A DNA stretch of 64,000 nucleotides, from assembly GCF_004363095.1 (NCBI RefSeq), contig NZ_SNYO01000015.1, positions 51,415-115,414 of the forward strand. Direction: 5' to 3'. The position numbers and the translations under genes are program-made. This stretch comes from Actinomycetospora succinea. Its GTDB lineage: Bacteria > Actinomycetota > Actinomycetes > Mycobacteriales > Pseudonocardiaceae. The notes beneath the pieces were generated by a model. It saw only the letters and a list, made by a program, of their open reading frames with translations, made no database searches and was not told the DNA's origin. Positions 39,087-47,101 of this stretch are shown piece after piece. The number at the start of each line of letters is the position of its first letter. Positions within the stretch are counted from its first letter, which is position 1.

Positions 39087-39110
39087 GGCACAGGAGTCTA
39101 ACGGTGCGGC

Positions 39111-39827
39111 TCAGGCGTCGAGCTTGTAGCCCAGTCCGCGCACGGTGACCAGGTGCCGCGGCGCCGACGGCTCGGGCTCCAGCTTCGCGCGCAGGCGCTT
39201 GACGTGGACGTCGAGGGTCTTGGTGTCGCCGACGTAGTCGGCACCCCAGACCCGGTCGATGAGCTGGGCGCGGGTGAGCACCCGGCCGACGTTGCGCAGC
39301 AGGTACTCGAGGAGGTCGAACTCCTTGAGAGGCAGGGGCACCTCGACGCTGCGGCCCTCGGACTCGACGCTCACCACGTGGCGATCGACGTCCATGCGGA
39401 TCGGGCCGGCCTCGAGGAGCTGGCGCTCGCCCCCGGCCGCCGGCGCGGCGCCCTCGGGCTCACCGTCCTGGCCGCGGCGCAGCACCGCCCGCACGCGCGC
39501 GATGAGCTCGCGCGCCGAGTAGGGCTTGGTGACGTAGTCGTCGGCACCCAGCTCGAGGCCGACCACCTTGTCGATCTCCGCGTCGCGGGCCGTCACCATG
39601 ATCACGGGCACCGAGGAGCGCTGGCGCAGCGCCTTGCAGACGTCGGTGCCGCTCATGCCGGGGAGCATGAGGTCGAGCAGGACGATGTCGGCGCCGTGGC
39701 GCTCGAAGTCGTCGAGGGCCGCCGCGCCGGTGCCCGCGACCGAGGTCTCGAAGCCCTCCTTGCGCAGCAGGTAGGCCAGCGGGTCGGCGAAGGACTCCTC
39801 GTCCTCGACGATGAGCACGCGGGTCAT
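39111..39827 (-). CDS. regX3: phosphate-responsive response regulator RegX3
   Basis: 238 residues. Receiver domain with acidic pocket EDEE, phospho-acceptor Asp52 in LLDLMLPGMSG and Lys101 in VTKPYSARELIARVRA. OmpR-type winged helix at ~135-235 (FDLLEYLLRNVGRVLTRAQL, TKTLDVHVKRLRAKL). It overlaps senX3 by ATGA. Known role in relatives: induction of phosphate-uptake genes in low phosphate. A PHO-box-like repeat is upstream of senX3. Confidence 0.94.
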   Translation of the reverse strand: MTRVLIVEDEESFADPLAYLLRKEGFETSVAGTGAAALDDFERHGADIVLLDLMLPGMSGTDVCKALRQRSSVPVIMVTARDAEIDKVVGLELGADDYVTKPYSARELIARVRAVLRRGQDGEPEGAAPAAGGERQLLEAGPIRMDVDRHVVSVESEGRSVEVPLPLKEFDLLEYLLRNVGRVLTRAQLIDRVWGADYVGDTKTLDVHVKRLRAKLEPEPSAPRHLVTVRGLGYKLDA

Positions 39828-41095
39828 GGGGAACCTCCGGTGGCGGACGGGGCCGGGTCCGGTCCTGACCCCGCCGTGGTGAGGGCCAGGTCGGCCCCGA
39901 GCTCGTCGCCGTCGAGGTCGTCGTCGGCGTCGTCGGGAGGAGCCGCCGGGACCCGCAGCGTGAAGGTCGACCCCACGCCGGGCTGGCTCCACAGCCGGAC
40001 CTCGCCGCCGTGGTTGGCGGCGACGTGCTTGACGATCGCGAGCCCGAGCCCGGTGCCGCCCGTGGCGCGGGACCGGGCCGGGTCGACGCGGAAGAAGCGC
40101 TCGAAGACCCGCTGCTGGTGCTCCGGGGCGATGCCGATACCGCGGTCGGTCACCGAGATCTCGATGCGGTCGCCCTGCCGGCGGCGGCGCACCGACACCG
40201 ACGCGCCCTCGGGCGAGTAGGCGACGGCGTTCTCGAGCAGGTTCGACAGCGCGGTGACCAGCAGCGTCCGGTCGCCCGCGACCTCGAGGCCGCTGGGCGC
40301 GTCGAGCAGGAAGCGCTCGCGCGGGTCGGGGGCGTCCTCGGTGCCCGCGGCGCTCGCCGCCTCGGCCGGCACCCGCACGCGCTTGAGCGCCTCGGTGAGG
40401 ACCTCGTCGACGTCGACGCGCACGAGCTCCGGGAGCTTCTCCGCACCCTGGAGGCGCGACAGCGCGATCAGCTCGGTGACCAGGGCGCCGAGGCGGTGGG
40501 ACTCGTTGAGGATGCGCGTGGCGAAGTGGGCGACCTCGTCGGGGTCGTCGGCGTCGAGCACCGCCTCGGCGAGCACGGCGAGCGCCCCCACCGGCGTCTT
40601 CAGCTCGTGGCCCACGTTGGCGACGAAGTCGCGCCGCACGGCCTCGAGCCGGACCGCCGCGGAGGTGTCGGTGGCGTCGACGACCGCGAAGCCGTCCCCG
40701 AGCGGGCGGACCTGGGCGATGATCGTCTGCGGCGTCGACCCCGGCGGGTGGGTCGACGGCGAGAGGTCCACCTCGGAGGGCTCCGCGCCCGCCGCGATGC
40801 GTGCCACGGCCGCGGCGATCCGCGGGTCCGGGCGGGCGTCGACCACGGCCCCGAACGTCTCGGCCCGCTCGTTCGCGAGCACGACGTCACCGAAGCGGTT
40901 GATCACCGCGATGCCCGACTGGGACCGGCGCACCAGCCGGGCGAGGAGCTCGGCCACCGTCGGGCCGCGCACGCCGCGGGACCGCTCGCGGGTGGGTTCG
41001 TCCCGCTTCCAGCGGACGACGGCGGCCCCGGCGACGGCACCGATCGCCGCGGCGGCCAGCGCCACGACGACGGTCACCAGCACGGGGACGGTCAC
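39824..41095 (-). CDS. senX3: sensor histidine kinase SenX3
   Basis: 423 residues from a GTG. One clear N-terminal membrane helix (~3-28), PAS-like region ~50-150, HisKA with FVANVGHELKTPVGAL (His163), HATPase with NLLENAVAYSPEG (N box), ISVTDRGIGIAPEHQQRVFERFFRVD (G1/F) and GGTGLGLAIVKHV (G2). It has an acidic C-terminal tail. Partner of RegX3. Order gpm-senX3-regX3 equals Rv0489-0491. Confidence 0.94.
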   Translation of the reverse strand: MTVPVLVTVVVALAAAAIGAVAGAAVVRWKRDEPTRERSRGVRGPTVAELLARLVRRSQSGIAVINRFGDVVLANERAETFGAVVDARPDPRIAAAVARIAAGAEPSEVDLSPSTHPPGSTPQTIIAQVRPLGDGFAVVDATDTSAAVRLEAVRRDFVANVGHELKTPVGALAVLAEAVLDADDPDEVAHFATRILNESHRLGALVTELIALSRLQGAEKLPELVRVDVDEVLTEALKRVRVPAEAASAAGTEDAPDPRERFLLDAPSGLEVAGDRTLLVTALSNLLENAVAYSPEGASVSVRRRRQGDRIEISVTDRGIGIAPEHQQRVFERFFRVDPARSRATGGTGLGLAIVKHVAANHGGEVRLWSQPGVGSTFTLRVPAAPPDDADDDLDGDELGADLALTTAGSGPDPAPSATGGSP

Positions 41096-41181
41096 ATCTG
41101 TCGATGGTAGGGCCGTCGTGCCCCCGACCGTGCGCTCCTCGTGAGCTGTCCAACGCTGCCGGGGGACAGGGTTGGCCTCCC

Positions 41182-41203
41182 GTTCGGACGCCGTTCACCT
41201 ACC
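41182..41203 (+). promoter_or_regulatory. PHO-box-like direct repeat upstream of senX3-regX3
   Basis: GTTCGGACGCC followed at once by GTTCACCTACC: two 11-base units, the second keeping GTTCACC of the Streptomyces PhoP/RegX3-type box. It lies ~90 bases before the senX3 start. The orientation is opposite to senX3 and the first unit is weak, so this is a candidate only. Confidence 0.35.
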
Positions 41204-41213
41204 GGCGGCACGA

Positions 41214-41226
41214 AGCGCAGCGGAGC
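41214..41226. repeat. 13-mer interspersed repeat, copy 3 (reverse orientation)
   Basis: AGCGCAGCGGAGC, the reverse complement of GCTCCGCTGCGCT. It lies between the gpm stop and senX3, outside any gene. Confidence 0.5.
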
Positions 41227-41241
41227 TGCCGGGCGACAGCG

Positions 41242-42012
41242 TCAGCGACCCTGGTTCGCGACCGCGGCGATGGCGTCCTCCGCGGCGTCGGGGTCGAGGT
41301 AGGTGCCCCCGGGGTTGGTCGGGCGCAGGTCGCCGCCGGCGCCTTCCTCGAGGTCGTAGCGCAGCGGGATCCCGGTGGGGATGTTCAGCCCGGCGATCGT
41401 GGCGTCGTCGACGCCGTCGAGGTGCTTGACCACCGCACGCAGCGAGTTCCCGTGCGCGGCGACGAGCACGGTGCGCCCGGCCCGCAGGTCCGGGACGACG
41501 GCCTCGGTCCAGTAGGGCAGGAGCCGCTCCAGGACGTCCTTGAGGCACTCGGTGCGCGGCAGCGCGTCGCCGAGGTCGGCGTAGCGCGGGTCCCCGGTCT
41601 GGGCGTAGGGGTCGTCCGGGTCGATCGGTGGCGGCGGGGTGTCGTAGGAGCGACGCCAGATCTGGAACTGCTCCTCGCCGTACTCCTCCATCGTCTGCTT
41701 CTTGTCCTTGCCCTGGAGGGCCCCGTAGTGCCGCTCGTTCAGGCGCCAGTCACGGCGGACCGGGATCCAGCCGCGGTCGGCGACGTCGAGCGCGATGTTC
41801 GCGGTGTTGATGGCGCGGCGCAGCAGCGAGGTGTGCAGGACGTCGGGGAGCAGGCCGGCGTCGGCGAGCAGCTCGCCACCGCGGTGGGCCTCCTGCTCGC
41901 CCTTCGGCGAGAGCGCGACGTCCACCCAGCCGGTGAACAGGTTCTTCTCGTTCCAGTCGCTCTGGCCGTGGCGCAGGAGCACGAGCGTGCCGACGCTTCC
42001 CTCCGAGGTCAT
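41242..42012 (-). CDS. gpmA: 2,3-bisphosphoglycerate-dependent phosphoglycerate mutase
   Basis: 256 residues from the ATG at 42012. Interconverts 3- and 2-phosphoglycerate. [19 protein letters not shown] (His15, phospho-histidine), [15 protein letters not shown] and [15 protein letters not shown] match dPGM. Length is standard. First gene of gpm-senX3-regX3. Upstream of it the conserved order breaks and the accessory block begins. Confidence 0.95.
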   Translation of the reverse strand: MTSEGSVGTLVLLRHGQSDWNEKNLFTGWVDVALSPKGEQEAHRGGELLADAGLLPDVLHTSLLRRAINTANIALDVADRGWIPVRRDWRLNERHYGALQGKDKKQTMEEYGEEQFQIWRRSYDTPPPPIDPDDPYAQTGDPRYADLGDALPRTECLKDVLERLLPYWTEAVVPDLRAGRTVLVAAHGNSLRAVVKHLDGVDDATIAGLNIPTGIPLRYDLEEGAGGDLRPTNPGGTYLDPDAAEDAIAAVANQGR

Positions 42013-42175
42013 GGCCCGAGACGATGCCAGCGGCTCGGCGACGACACCACGCCACCGGGGTGACCGGCGCGTGAGATCACCCTCGGCCGGGTACGGCCAG
42101 CGTCGTCGGAGCACGTTGCTCGCGACCCACCACCCGACCGGACACCCCGGTCGCCCTCGACCTCCGGGAGACACA

Positions 42176-42541
42176 GTGAACGACGACGACATCACCCACG
42201 GCCCCGCCGACGGCGGCGCGGCAGGCGGCGGTTCGGACGGCGGCGCCGACGGCGGCGCGGACCACGGCGCGGGTCACGGCCCGGCCGACGGCGGTGCCGC
42301 GGGCGGCGGCGCCGACGGTGGCGCCGACGGCGGCGCCGACGGCGGCGCCGACGGTGGCGCCGACGGCGGTGCGGGTCACGGCCCGGCCGACGGTGGAGCC
42401 GCGGGTGGCGGCGCCGACGGCGGTGCCGACGGCGGTGCCGACGGCGGTGCCGACGGCGGTGCCGACGGTGGCGCGCACGGCCCGGCCGACGGTGGCGCCC
42501 GCGGTGGCGGCTCCGACGGCGGCGCCGACGGCGGGGCCTGA
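42176..42541 (+). CDS. Gly/Ala/Asp/His tandem-repeat protein, possible oxygenase substrate
   Basis: 121 residues from a GTG with GGGAG five bases upstream. A seven-residue leader-like N-terminus (VNDDDIT) is followed by four repeat units at about 8-33, 34-67, 68-100 and 101-121. Each opens HGPADGGA[AR]GGG and continues with DGGA tetrapeptides. Apart from the N-terminus and single residues only G, A, D, H, P and S occur; there is no Cys, Lys or aromatic residue. It ends six bases before the JmjC-like oxygenase gene, so they form one transcript. There is no signal peptide or known domain. It could be a modified peptide, a structural repeat protein, or a recent repeat expansion. Confidence 0.7.
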   Translation: MNDDDITHGPADGGAAGGGSDGGADGGADHGAGHGPADGGAAGGGADGGADGGADGGADGGADGGAGHGPADGGAAGGGADGGADGGADGGADGGADGGAHGPADGGARGGGSDGGADGGA

Positions 42542-42547
42542 GGCTCC

Positions 42548-43849
42548 GTGACGAGCTCCTCGTCAGACCCCGGCGCCGGGCGGTCCCAGGATCGCCCGGC
42601 GCTGCGGCGCCTGGTCGCCGGTGACCTCGACGAGTTCGCCGCGGCCGCCTGGGGCCGGGAGGCGCGCCTGTCGCGCGCCGCCGACCTGGCCAAGCACAGC
42701 GACGCCGGGGACACCGAGCACCCGCCGGCGTTCGGCGACCTGTTCGACCTGGGCGCGGTCGACGAGCTGCTGTCCCGGCGCGGGCTGCGCACCCCGTTCC
42801 TGCGGATCGCCAAGCAGGGCTCCGTGGTCGACTCGCGGCAGTTCACCGGCGAGGGCGGGGTCGGCGCCGAGGTGGCCGACCAGATCCACGACGACCGCGT
42901 CGCCGCGCTGTTCGCCGACGGCCACACCGTGGTGCTGCAGGGCGTGCACCGCACCTGGGGCCCGGTCGCCGACCTCGTCACCGCGCTCGCGGCCGAGCTC
43001 GGGCACCCCGCCCAGACCAACGCCTACGTCACGCCGGCGTCGTCGCAGGGGTTCTCCGCCCACTACGACGTCCACGACGTCTTCGTCCTGCAGGTCGCGG
43101 GCTCCAAGCGCTGGCACGTCCACGCCCCCGTGCACCCCGACCCGCTGCGCTCCCAGCCCTGGAACGACCACGCCGACGCCGTGGCCGCCCGGGCCGCCGA
43201 GGAGCCGCTGATCGACGAGGTCCTCGAGCCCGGCGACGCCCTGTACCTCCCGCGCGGCTACCTGCACTCGGCGACCGCGCAGGGCGAGGTCAGCGCGCAC
43301 CTGACGATCGGCGTGCACGTCCTCACCCGCTGGGCGGTCGTGGACGCGCTGGTCAACGCGCTCACCTCCGACCCGGAGCTGCGCGGATCGCTGCCGCTCG
43401 GCCTCGACGCGTCGGACCCCGCGGCGCTCGCCCCGCACGTCGAGGACGTCGCCGCGCGCCTCGCGCAGGCCCTCGCCGCGCCGGACCCCGCGCGCGCCGA
43501 CCAGGTCGCCCGGCGTCTGCGCCGCCGCGCCTGGACGGGCAACCGGCCCGAGGCGGTCGCCCCGCTGGTCCAGGCCGCCGCGGCGACCTCCGCCGACGCC
43601 GCGACCACCGTGCGGCTCCGGCGCGGCCTGCACCACCGGCTGCGCCCGGCCGACGCCGGTGACGACGGGTCCGTCGTCCTCGAGCTCGCCGACCGCACCC
43701 TCACCCTCCCCGCGGACACGCGGGCCGCGTGCGAGCGCCTGCTCGACGGCCGCCCGGCGACCGCCGGGGAGCTGCCCGGACTCGACCCGGAGGACGGCGC
43801 GGTCGTGGTCCGGAGGCTGCTCAAGGAGGGCGTCGTCGTGCCGGAGTGA
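42548..43849 (+). CDS. JmjC/cupin 2-oxoglutarate Fe(II) oxygenase (ROX-like)
   Basis: 433 residues from a GTG. Double-stranded beta-helix with iron ligands His172 and Asp174 (SAHYDVHDVFVLQ) and His240 (LYLPRGYLHSA); Lys187 in GSKRW fits 2-oxoglutarate binding. Behind it is a helical part (~265-345) and a C-terminal winged-helix-like region (~380-432), the layout of ribosomal oxygenases (YcfD/MINA53/NO66). These hydroxylate Arg or His in ribosomal proteins. Here it is encoded directly after a His/Asp-containing repeat protein, which raises that protein as a possible substrate; this is inference. Confidence 0.88.
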   Translation: MTSSSSDPGAGRSQDRPALRRLVAGDLDEFAAAAWGREARLSRAADLAKHSDAGDTEHPPAFGDLFDLGAVDELLSRRGLRTPFLRIAKQGSVVDSRQFTGEGGVGAEVADQIHDDRVAALFADGHTVVLQGVHRTWGPVADLVTALAAELGHPAQTNAYVTPASSQGFSAHYDVHDVFVLQVAGSKRWHVHAPVHPDPLRSQPWNDHADAVAARAAEEPLIDEVLEPGDALYLPRGYLHSATAQGEVSAHLTIGVHVLTRWAVVDALVNALTSDPELRGSLPLGLDASDPAALAPHVEDVAARLAQALAAPDPARADQVARRLRRRAWTGNRPEAVAPLVQAAAATSADAATTVRLRRGLHHRLRPADAGDDGSVVLELADRTLTLPADTRAACERLLDGRPATAGELPGLDPEDGAVVVRRLLKEGVVVPE

Positions 43850-43914
43850 GGTCACCCTCACTTCGGCGCCCGCACCGGGTGTCCGCGGGCGACCGGGGCG
43901 GGTATGACTGGGAG

Positions 43915-44871
43915 ATGACCTCGAGCGAGCCGAACGGCGCGACGTTCCGCTGCTCGGACGCCGCCCGCGACCGCGACGACCCGTTCGTCGCGACCGCGCC
44001 GCCCGCCCGGTGCTGGCTGCTCGTCGAGCACCCCGGGCCGTGGGGTCACCAGGCGCTCGGCGACGCCGGCTACGCCCCCGAGGTCCTCGACGCGATCGAC
44101 GCCTTCTGCCGCGCCCGCGGCGCGCGCTTCCAGCTGATCCGCCGGCCGCGCATGCGCGGCGAGCCCCCCGCCGACCGCGGCCGGTTCGCGGTCGTGGACA
44201 CGACGCCGGGCGCCGAGTCGGTGCGCTGGGGCCGCGTCGACTCGCCCGACGGCCTGCCCGCCGCCCTGGCCGACGTGGAGGCGGTGACCACGCCGTCGCC
44301 CGAGCCCGTCTACCTCGTGTGCGCTCATGGCCGCCACGACGCGTGCTGCGCGATGCGCGGGCGCCCCGTCGCCGCGGAGCTCGCGACCGCCTACCCGGAG
44401 CGCACGTGGGAGACCACGCACACCGGCGGCGACCGCTTCGCCGCCAACGTCGTCCTGCTCCCCCACGGTCTGGTGCTCGGCCGTGTGCCCGCCACCGAGG
44501 CGGTCGCGGTCGTCGAGCGCTACGCCGCGGGCGAGGTCGACACGGTCTGGGTCCGCGGGCGCTCGTTCCTCACCCCGCCGGCGCAGGCCGCCCAGCACCA
44601 CGCCCGCCTGGCCCTGCACGAGTCGCACGTCGACGCGCTGCGCGTCCTGGGCGTCGAGGCCCGCGAGGACGGCGCCACCGCGGTGCGCCTCGACGGCGGC
44701 CCGGAGCGCGGGGCGCTGACGGTCGTCGTGCGCGAGCGGTGGGTGTCCTCCCCCACGCCGCTCACCTGTTCGGCCGGGCGCGCCGCGTCGATGCGCGTGT
44801 TCGACCTCGTGGATCTCGCTCCCGAGATCGGGACGCCGGCCGGTGTGCCGGTCACGGGCGTCGTCGGGTGA
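43915..44871 (+). CDS. sucrase/ferredoxin-like family protein
   Basis: 318 residues. Thioredoxin-like [2Fe-2S] type: VCAHGRHDACCAMRGRPVA (about residues 137-155) and the later WETTHTGGDRFAANVVLLP motif are typical of the Suc_Fer-like family. C-terminal ~60 residues include CSAGRAASM. The cluster may be held by Cys/His of these motifs. Physiological role is not established. It follows the oxygenase gene by 65 bases, and as an Fe-S protein could supply electrons, but this is speculative. Confidence 0.85.
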   Translation: MTSSEPNGATFRCSDAARDRDDPFVATAPPARCWLLVEHPGPWGHQALGDAGYAPEVLDAIDAFCRARGARFQLIRRPRMRGEPPADRGRFAVVDTTPGAESVRWGRVDSPDGLPAALADVEAVTTPSPEPVYLVCAHGRHDACCAMRGRPVAAELATAYPERTWETTHTGGDRFAANVVLLPHGLVLGRVPATEAVAVVERYAAGEVDTVWVRGRSFLTPPAQAAQHHARLALHESHVDALRVLGVEAREDGATAVRLDGGPERGALTVVVRERWVSSPTPLTCSAGRAASMRVFDLVDLAPEIGTPAGVPVTGVVG

Positions 44872-44976
44872 AGCGAAGGTAAACGCAGAGAACCGGCGTG
44901 GGACACTGGTTGAGCCCGTCGGAACAGGGGAACGTGGCCGCTGCACGGCACGTACTCCTGGAACGGAGCGGGACCC

Positions 44977-45246
44977 ATGATCCTCACCATCCTCGGCTGG
45001 ATCGTCTTCGGACTGATCGTCGGCTTCATCGCCAGGGCGCTCGTGCCCGGCAAGGACAACATCGGCATCCTCGCGACGATCGGTCTCGGCATCCTCGGGT
45101 CCGTCGTCGGCGGCCTGGTGTTCTCGTTGTTCAGCGGCCGCATCGAGCTCTCCAACCCGCTCGGCTGGATCGGCTCGATCATCTTCGCGATCATCCTGCT
45201 GGTGATCTACAACAAGGTGAGCGGCCGCAAGAAGCTGCAGCGATAA
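44977..45246 (+). CDS. GlsB/YeaQ/YmgE family stress-response membrane protein
   Basis: 89 residues, three membrane helices with the Transgly_assoc pattern: GWIVFGLIVGFIARALVPGK, then ILATIGLGILGSVVGGLVFS and the final WIGSIIFAIILLVIYNKVSG. GGAGCGGGACCC precedes the ATG. Proteins of this family are induced by general stress; mechanism unknown. It lies 37 bases before the MarR gene, with a palindrome in between. Confidence 0.9.
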   Translation: MILTILGWIVFGLIVGFIARALVPGKDNIGILATIGLGILGSVVGGLVFSLFSGRIELSNPLGWIGSIIFAIILLVIYNKVSGRKKLQR

Positions 45247-45251
45247 ATTGT

Positions 45252-45268
45252 GCACGATGTAGTCGTGC
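45252..45268. promoter_or_regulatory. candidate OhrR-type operator before the MarR gene
   Basis: GCACGA-TGTAG-TCGTGC, a perfect six-base inverted repeat with a five-base spacer, preceded by AATTGT. It lies 16 bases before the ATG of the OhrR-like gene, where an autorepressor would sit. Confidence 0.55.
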
Positions 45269-45283
45269 GCTAGGTTCGGCGCG

Positions 45284-45763
45284 ATGAGCACCGACGAGGG
45301 CGCACCGGAGGACCTGCTGCTCTCCGAGCAGGCCTGCTTCGCGCTCTACTCGGCGTCCCGCGCGGTCACCGACGTCTACCGCCCCCTGCTCGCCGAGCTG
45401 GGGCTGACCTACCCGCAGTACCTCGTCCTCCTGATCCTCTGGGAGTCCGAGCCGCGGACGGTCCGGGACGTCGGTGCCGCGCTGGCGCTCGACTACGGCA
45501 CCGTCTCGCCGCTGCTCAAGCGGCTCGAGGGCACCGGGTTCGTCGAGCGGCGTCGCGATCCCCGCGACGAGCGCACCGTCACGGTGCACCTGACCGACGC
45601 CGGTCGCGCGCTGCGCGGGCGGGTCGCCCACGTGCCCACCACGATCGGCTGCGCGCTCGGCCTCGACGACGAGGCGCGCCGCGAGCTCATCACGCTCCTC
45701 CGGACGCTCACCGCCTCGACGATCGCGTTCCGCGGCGCCGACGCCGAGTCGTCCGCCGGCTGA
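45284..45763 (+). CDS. MarR/OhrR-family organic-peroxide-sensing repressor
   Basis: 159 residues. Winged helix: LTYPQYLVLLILWESEPRTV, DVGAALALDYGTVSPLLKRL, wing RRRDPRDERTVTVHLTDAG. The N-terminal LLLSEQACFALYSASRAV has Cys18 at the place of the redox cysteine of OhrR, and Tyr residues follow. It should repress the OsmC-type gene 26 bases downstream until peroxide oxidises Cys18. A palindrome overlaps its promoter. Confidence 0.9.
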   Translation: MSTDEGAPEDLLLSEQACFALYSASRAVTDVYRPLLAELGLTYPQYLVLLILWESEPRTVRDVGAALALDYGTVSPLLKRLEGTGFVERRRDPRDERTVTVHLTDAGRALRGRVAHVPTTIGCALGLDDEARRELITLLRTLTASTIAFRGADAESSAG

Positions 45764-45789
45764 ACCGAACGCACCACAGGAGGACACCG

Positions 45790-46227
45790 ATGCCGAGCCG
45801 CGACGCGACCACCCACTGGGAAGGCGGCCTGCAGGACGGGACGGGTCAGGTGACCCTCGACTCGTCCAACGCGGGTCAGTTCAGCGTCTCGTTCCCCACC
45901 CGCGCCGAGGACCCCAACGGCCAGACCAGCCCCGAGGAGCTCATCGCCGCGGCGCACTCGTCGTGCCTGGCCATGAACCTCTCCGGCGTGCTCGGCGGCG
46001 AGGGGCTCACCGCGACGTCGATCGACGTCAGCGCCGAGGTCACGCTCTCCCCGGCCAAGGGCGGCGGCTTCGAGATCAGCGGCATCGCGATCACCCTGCG
46101 CGCCGACGTCGACGGCCTCGACGACGCGAAATTCCAGGAGCTGGCGAAGACCGCCGAGCAGACCTGCCCCGTCTCCAAGGCGCTGGCGGGCACCACGATC
46201 ACGCTGGACGCGTCGCTGGGAAGCTGA
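45790..46227 (+). CDS. OsmC-family peroxidase
   Basis: 145 residues. Two reactive cysteines, Cys59 in AAAHSSCLAMNLS and Cys126 in AEQTCPVSKAL, as in OsmC/Ohr; the N-terminal ATTHWEGGLQDGTG is OsmC-like rather than Ohr-like. It reduces organic hydroperoxides with thiol cofactors. AGGAGG lies seven bases before the ATG. It is co-transcribed with the OhrR-like repressor. Confidence 0.9.
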   Translation: MPSRDATTHWEGGLQDGTGQVTLDSSNAGQFSVSFPTRAEDPNGQTSPEELIAAAHSSCLAMNLSGVLGGEGLTATSIDVSAEVTLSPAKGGGFEISGIAITLRADVDGLDDAKFQELAKTAEQTCPVSKALAGTTITLDASLGS

Positions 46228-46233
46228 CCCCGG

Positions 46234-46632
46234 TCAGTCGCCGTCCACCACGGGCAGGGGCTGGGTGTCGCCGCGGCGCTCCCCGGGTTCGTGCTCCGGC
46301 TCGGGCGCCGGCCGCCAGAGGGCCAGACCGGCCACGACGACGGCCGCGAACACCAGCCCCACACCCAGGTACACCAGGGCCGACGCCACGCCGGGCTCGC
46401 CGGCCACCAGGTAGGTCAGGCCGGCCTGGCCCGACCAGGCGAGCAGGAACTGCCGCGCCCGCAGGGCCTCATGGCGCACCGCGACCAGGAGCACGGCCTG
46501 CACCGCCACGAGCACGACGACGAGGGCGACCGCGAGCCCGCCGGTGCCCGCCAGCAGCATCGCGGCGGCGACCCCGGCGGCGGCGAGCGCCGACACCGTG
46601 GTGACGGCGACGGACGTCCGGTGCGACTCCAC
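46234..46632 (-). CDS. small membrane protein, unknown
   Basis: 132 residues from a GTG. Three to four membrane helices (about 8-30, 32-52, 62-80, 84-106), then an acidic Pro/Glu-rich tail (PAPEPEHEPGERRGD). Convergent with the OsmC gene. Not recognised. Confidence 0.65.
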   Translation of the reverse strand: MESHRTSVAVTTVSALAAAGVAAAMLLAGTGGLAVALVVVLVAVQAVLLVAVRHEALRARQFLLAWSGQAGLTYLVAGEPGVASALVYLGVGLVFAAVVVAGLALWRPAPEPEHEPGERRGDTQPLPVVDGD

Positions 46633-46802
46633 AGCACCTCACGGTACGAGCGCGGCGAGGCCCCGTCGGTCACGCGGGGGGAGGGCGACCGACGGGGCCC
46701 GGGCATCGACCGCCACCGGCCGCGCCGAGCTGCGAGCGAGCTCACAACTCCCCGCTGACGGTCCTCCCTCGGACGATCCTCGTCAAGGGAACAATGTGTG
46801 CG

Positions 46803-46976
46803 CTATTCGTCCAGGATCTCCTCGCCGCGTCCGGCCGCGGACAGACGGCGCCCGAAGGAGTCACCGCTGAACCGCGCGGCGCGGGCGATCGCCGCCAGCT
46901 GCTCGAGATCCCGCTCGCCGAGCCACTCCGAGAACGCGGTGCTCGTCTCGGGCGGGTCGTCGGCCAGCGTGGCCAT
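46803..46976 (-). CDS. short hypothetical protein
   Basis: 57 residues from the ATG at 46976 (MATLADDPPETSTAFSEWLG); a longer GTG-started frame to 47099 is less convincing. It contains an amphipathic helix DLEQLAAIARAARFSG. No ribosome-binding site is obvious, so it may not be expressed. Confidence 0.35.
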   Translation of the reverse strand: MATLADDPPETSTAFSEWLGERDLEQLAAIARAARFSGDSFGRRLSAAGRGEEILDE

Positions 46977-47101
46977 GAGGGTCGTGGTCGAACCGCATCG
47001 TGGTCCCCGTTGGTGTGCGGTGACGCCGGAGCGGCTCGCGGTTGAACCGGACTGCCGCGTCCGATGGTGCCTCACCGGACGCGGCAGCGGGAAGGACACG
47101 C

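Noticed and set aside
42077..42478. Antisense reading frame with a TAVGTAVG repeat
   Set aside because: It is the mirror of the DGGA repeat; the sense frame has a ribosome-binding site and is followed by a coupled gene.
42300..42480. CRISPR-like array of short GC-rich repeats
   Set aside because: The repeats are 12-base codon multiples with no spacers and stay in one open reading frame; they encode the DGGA repeat protein.
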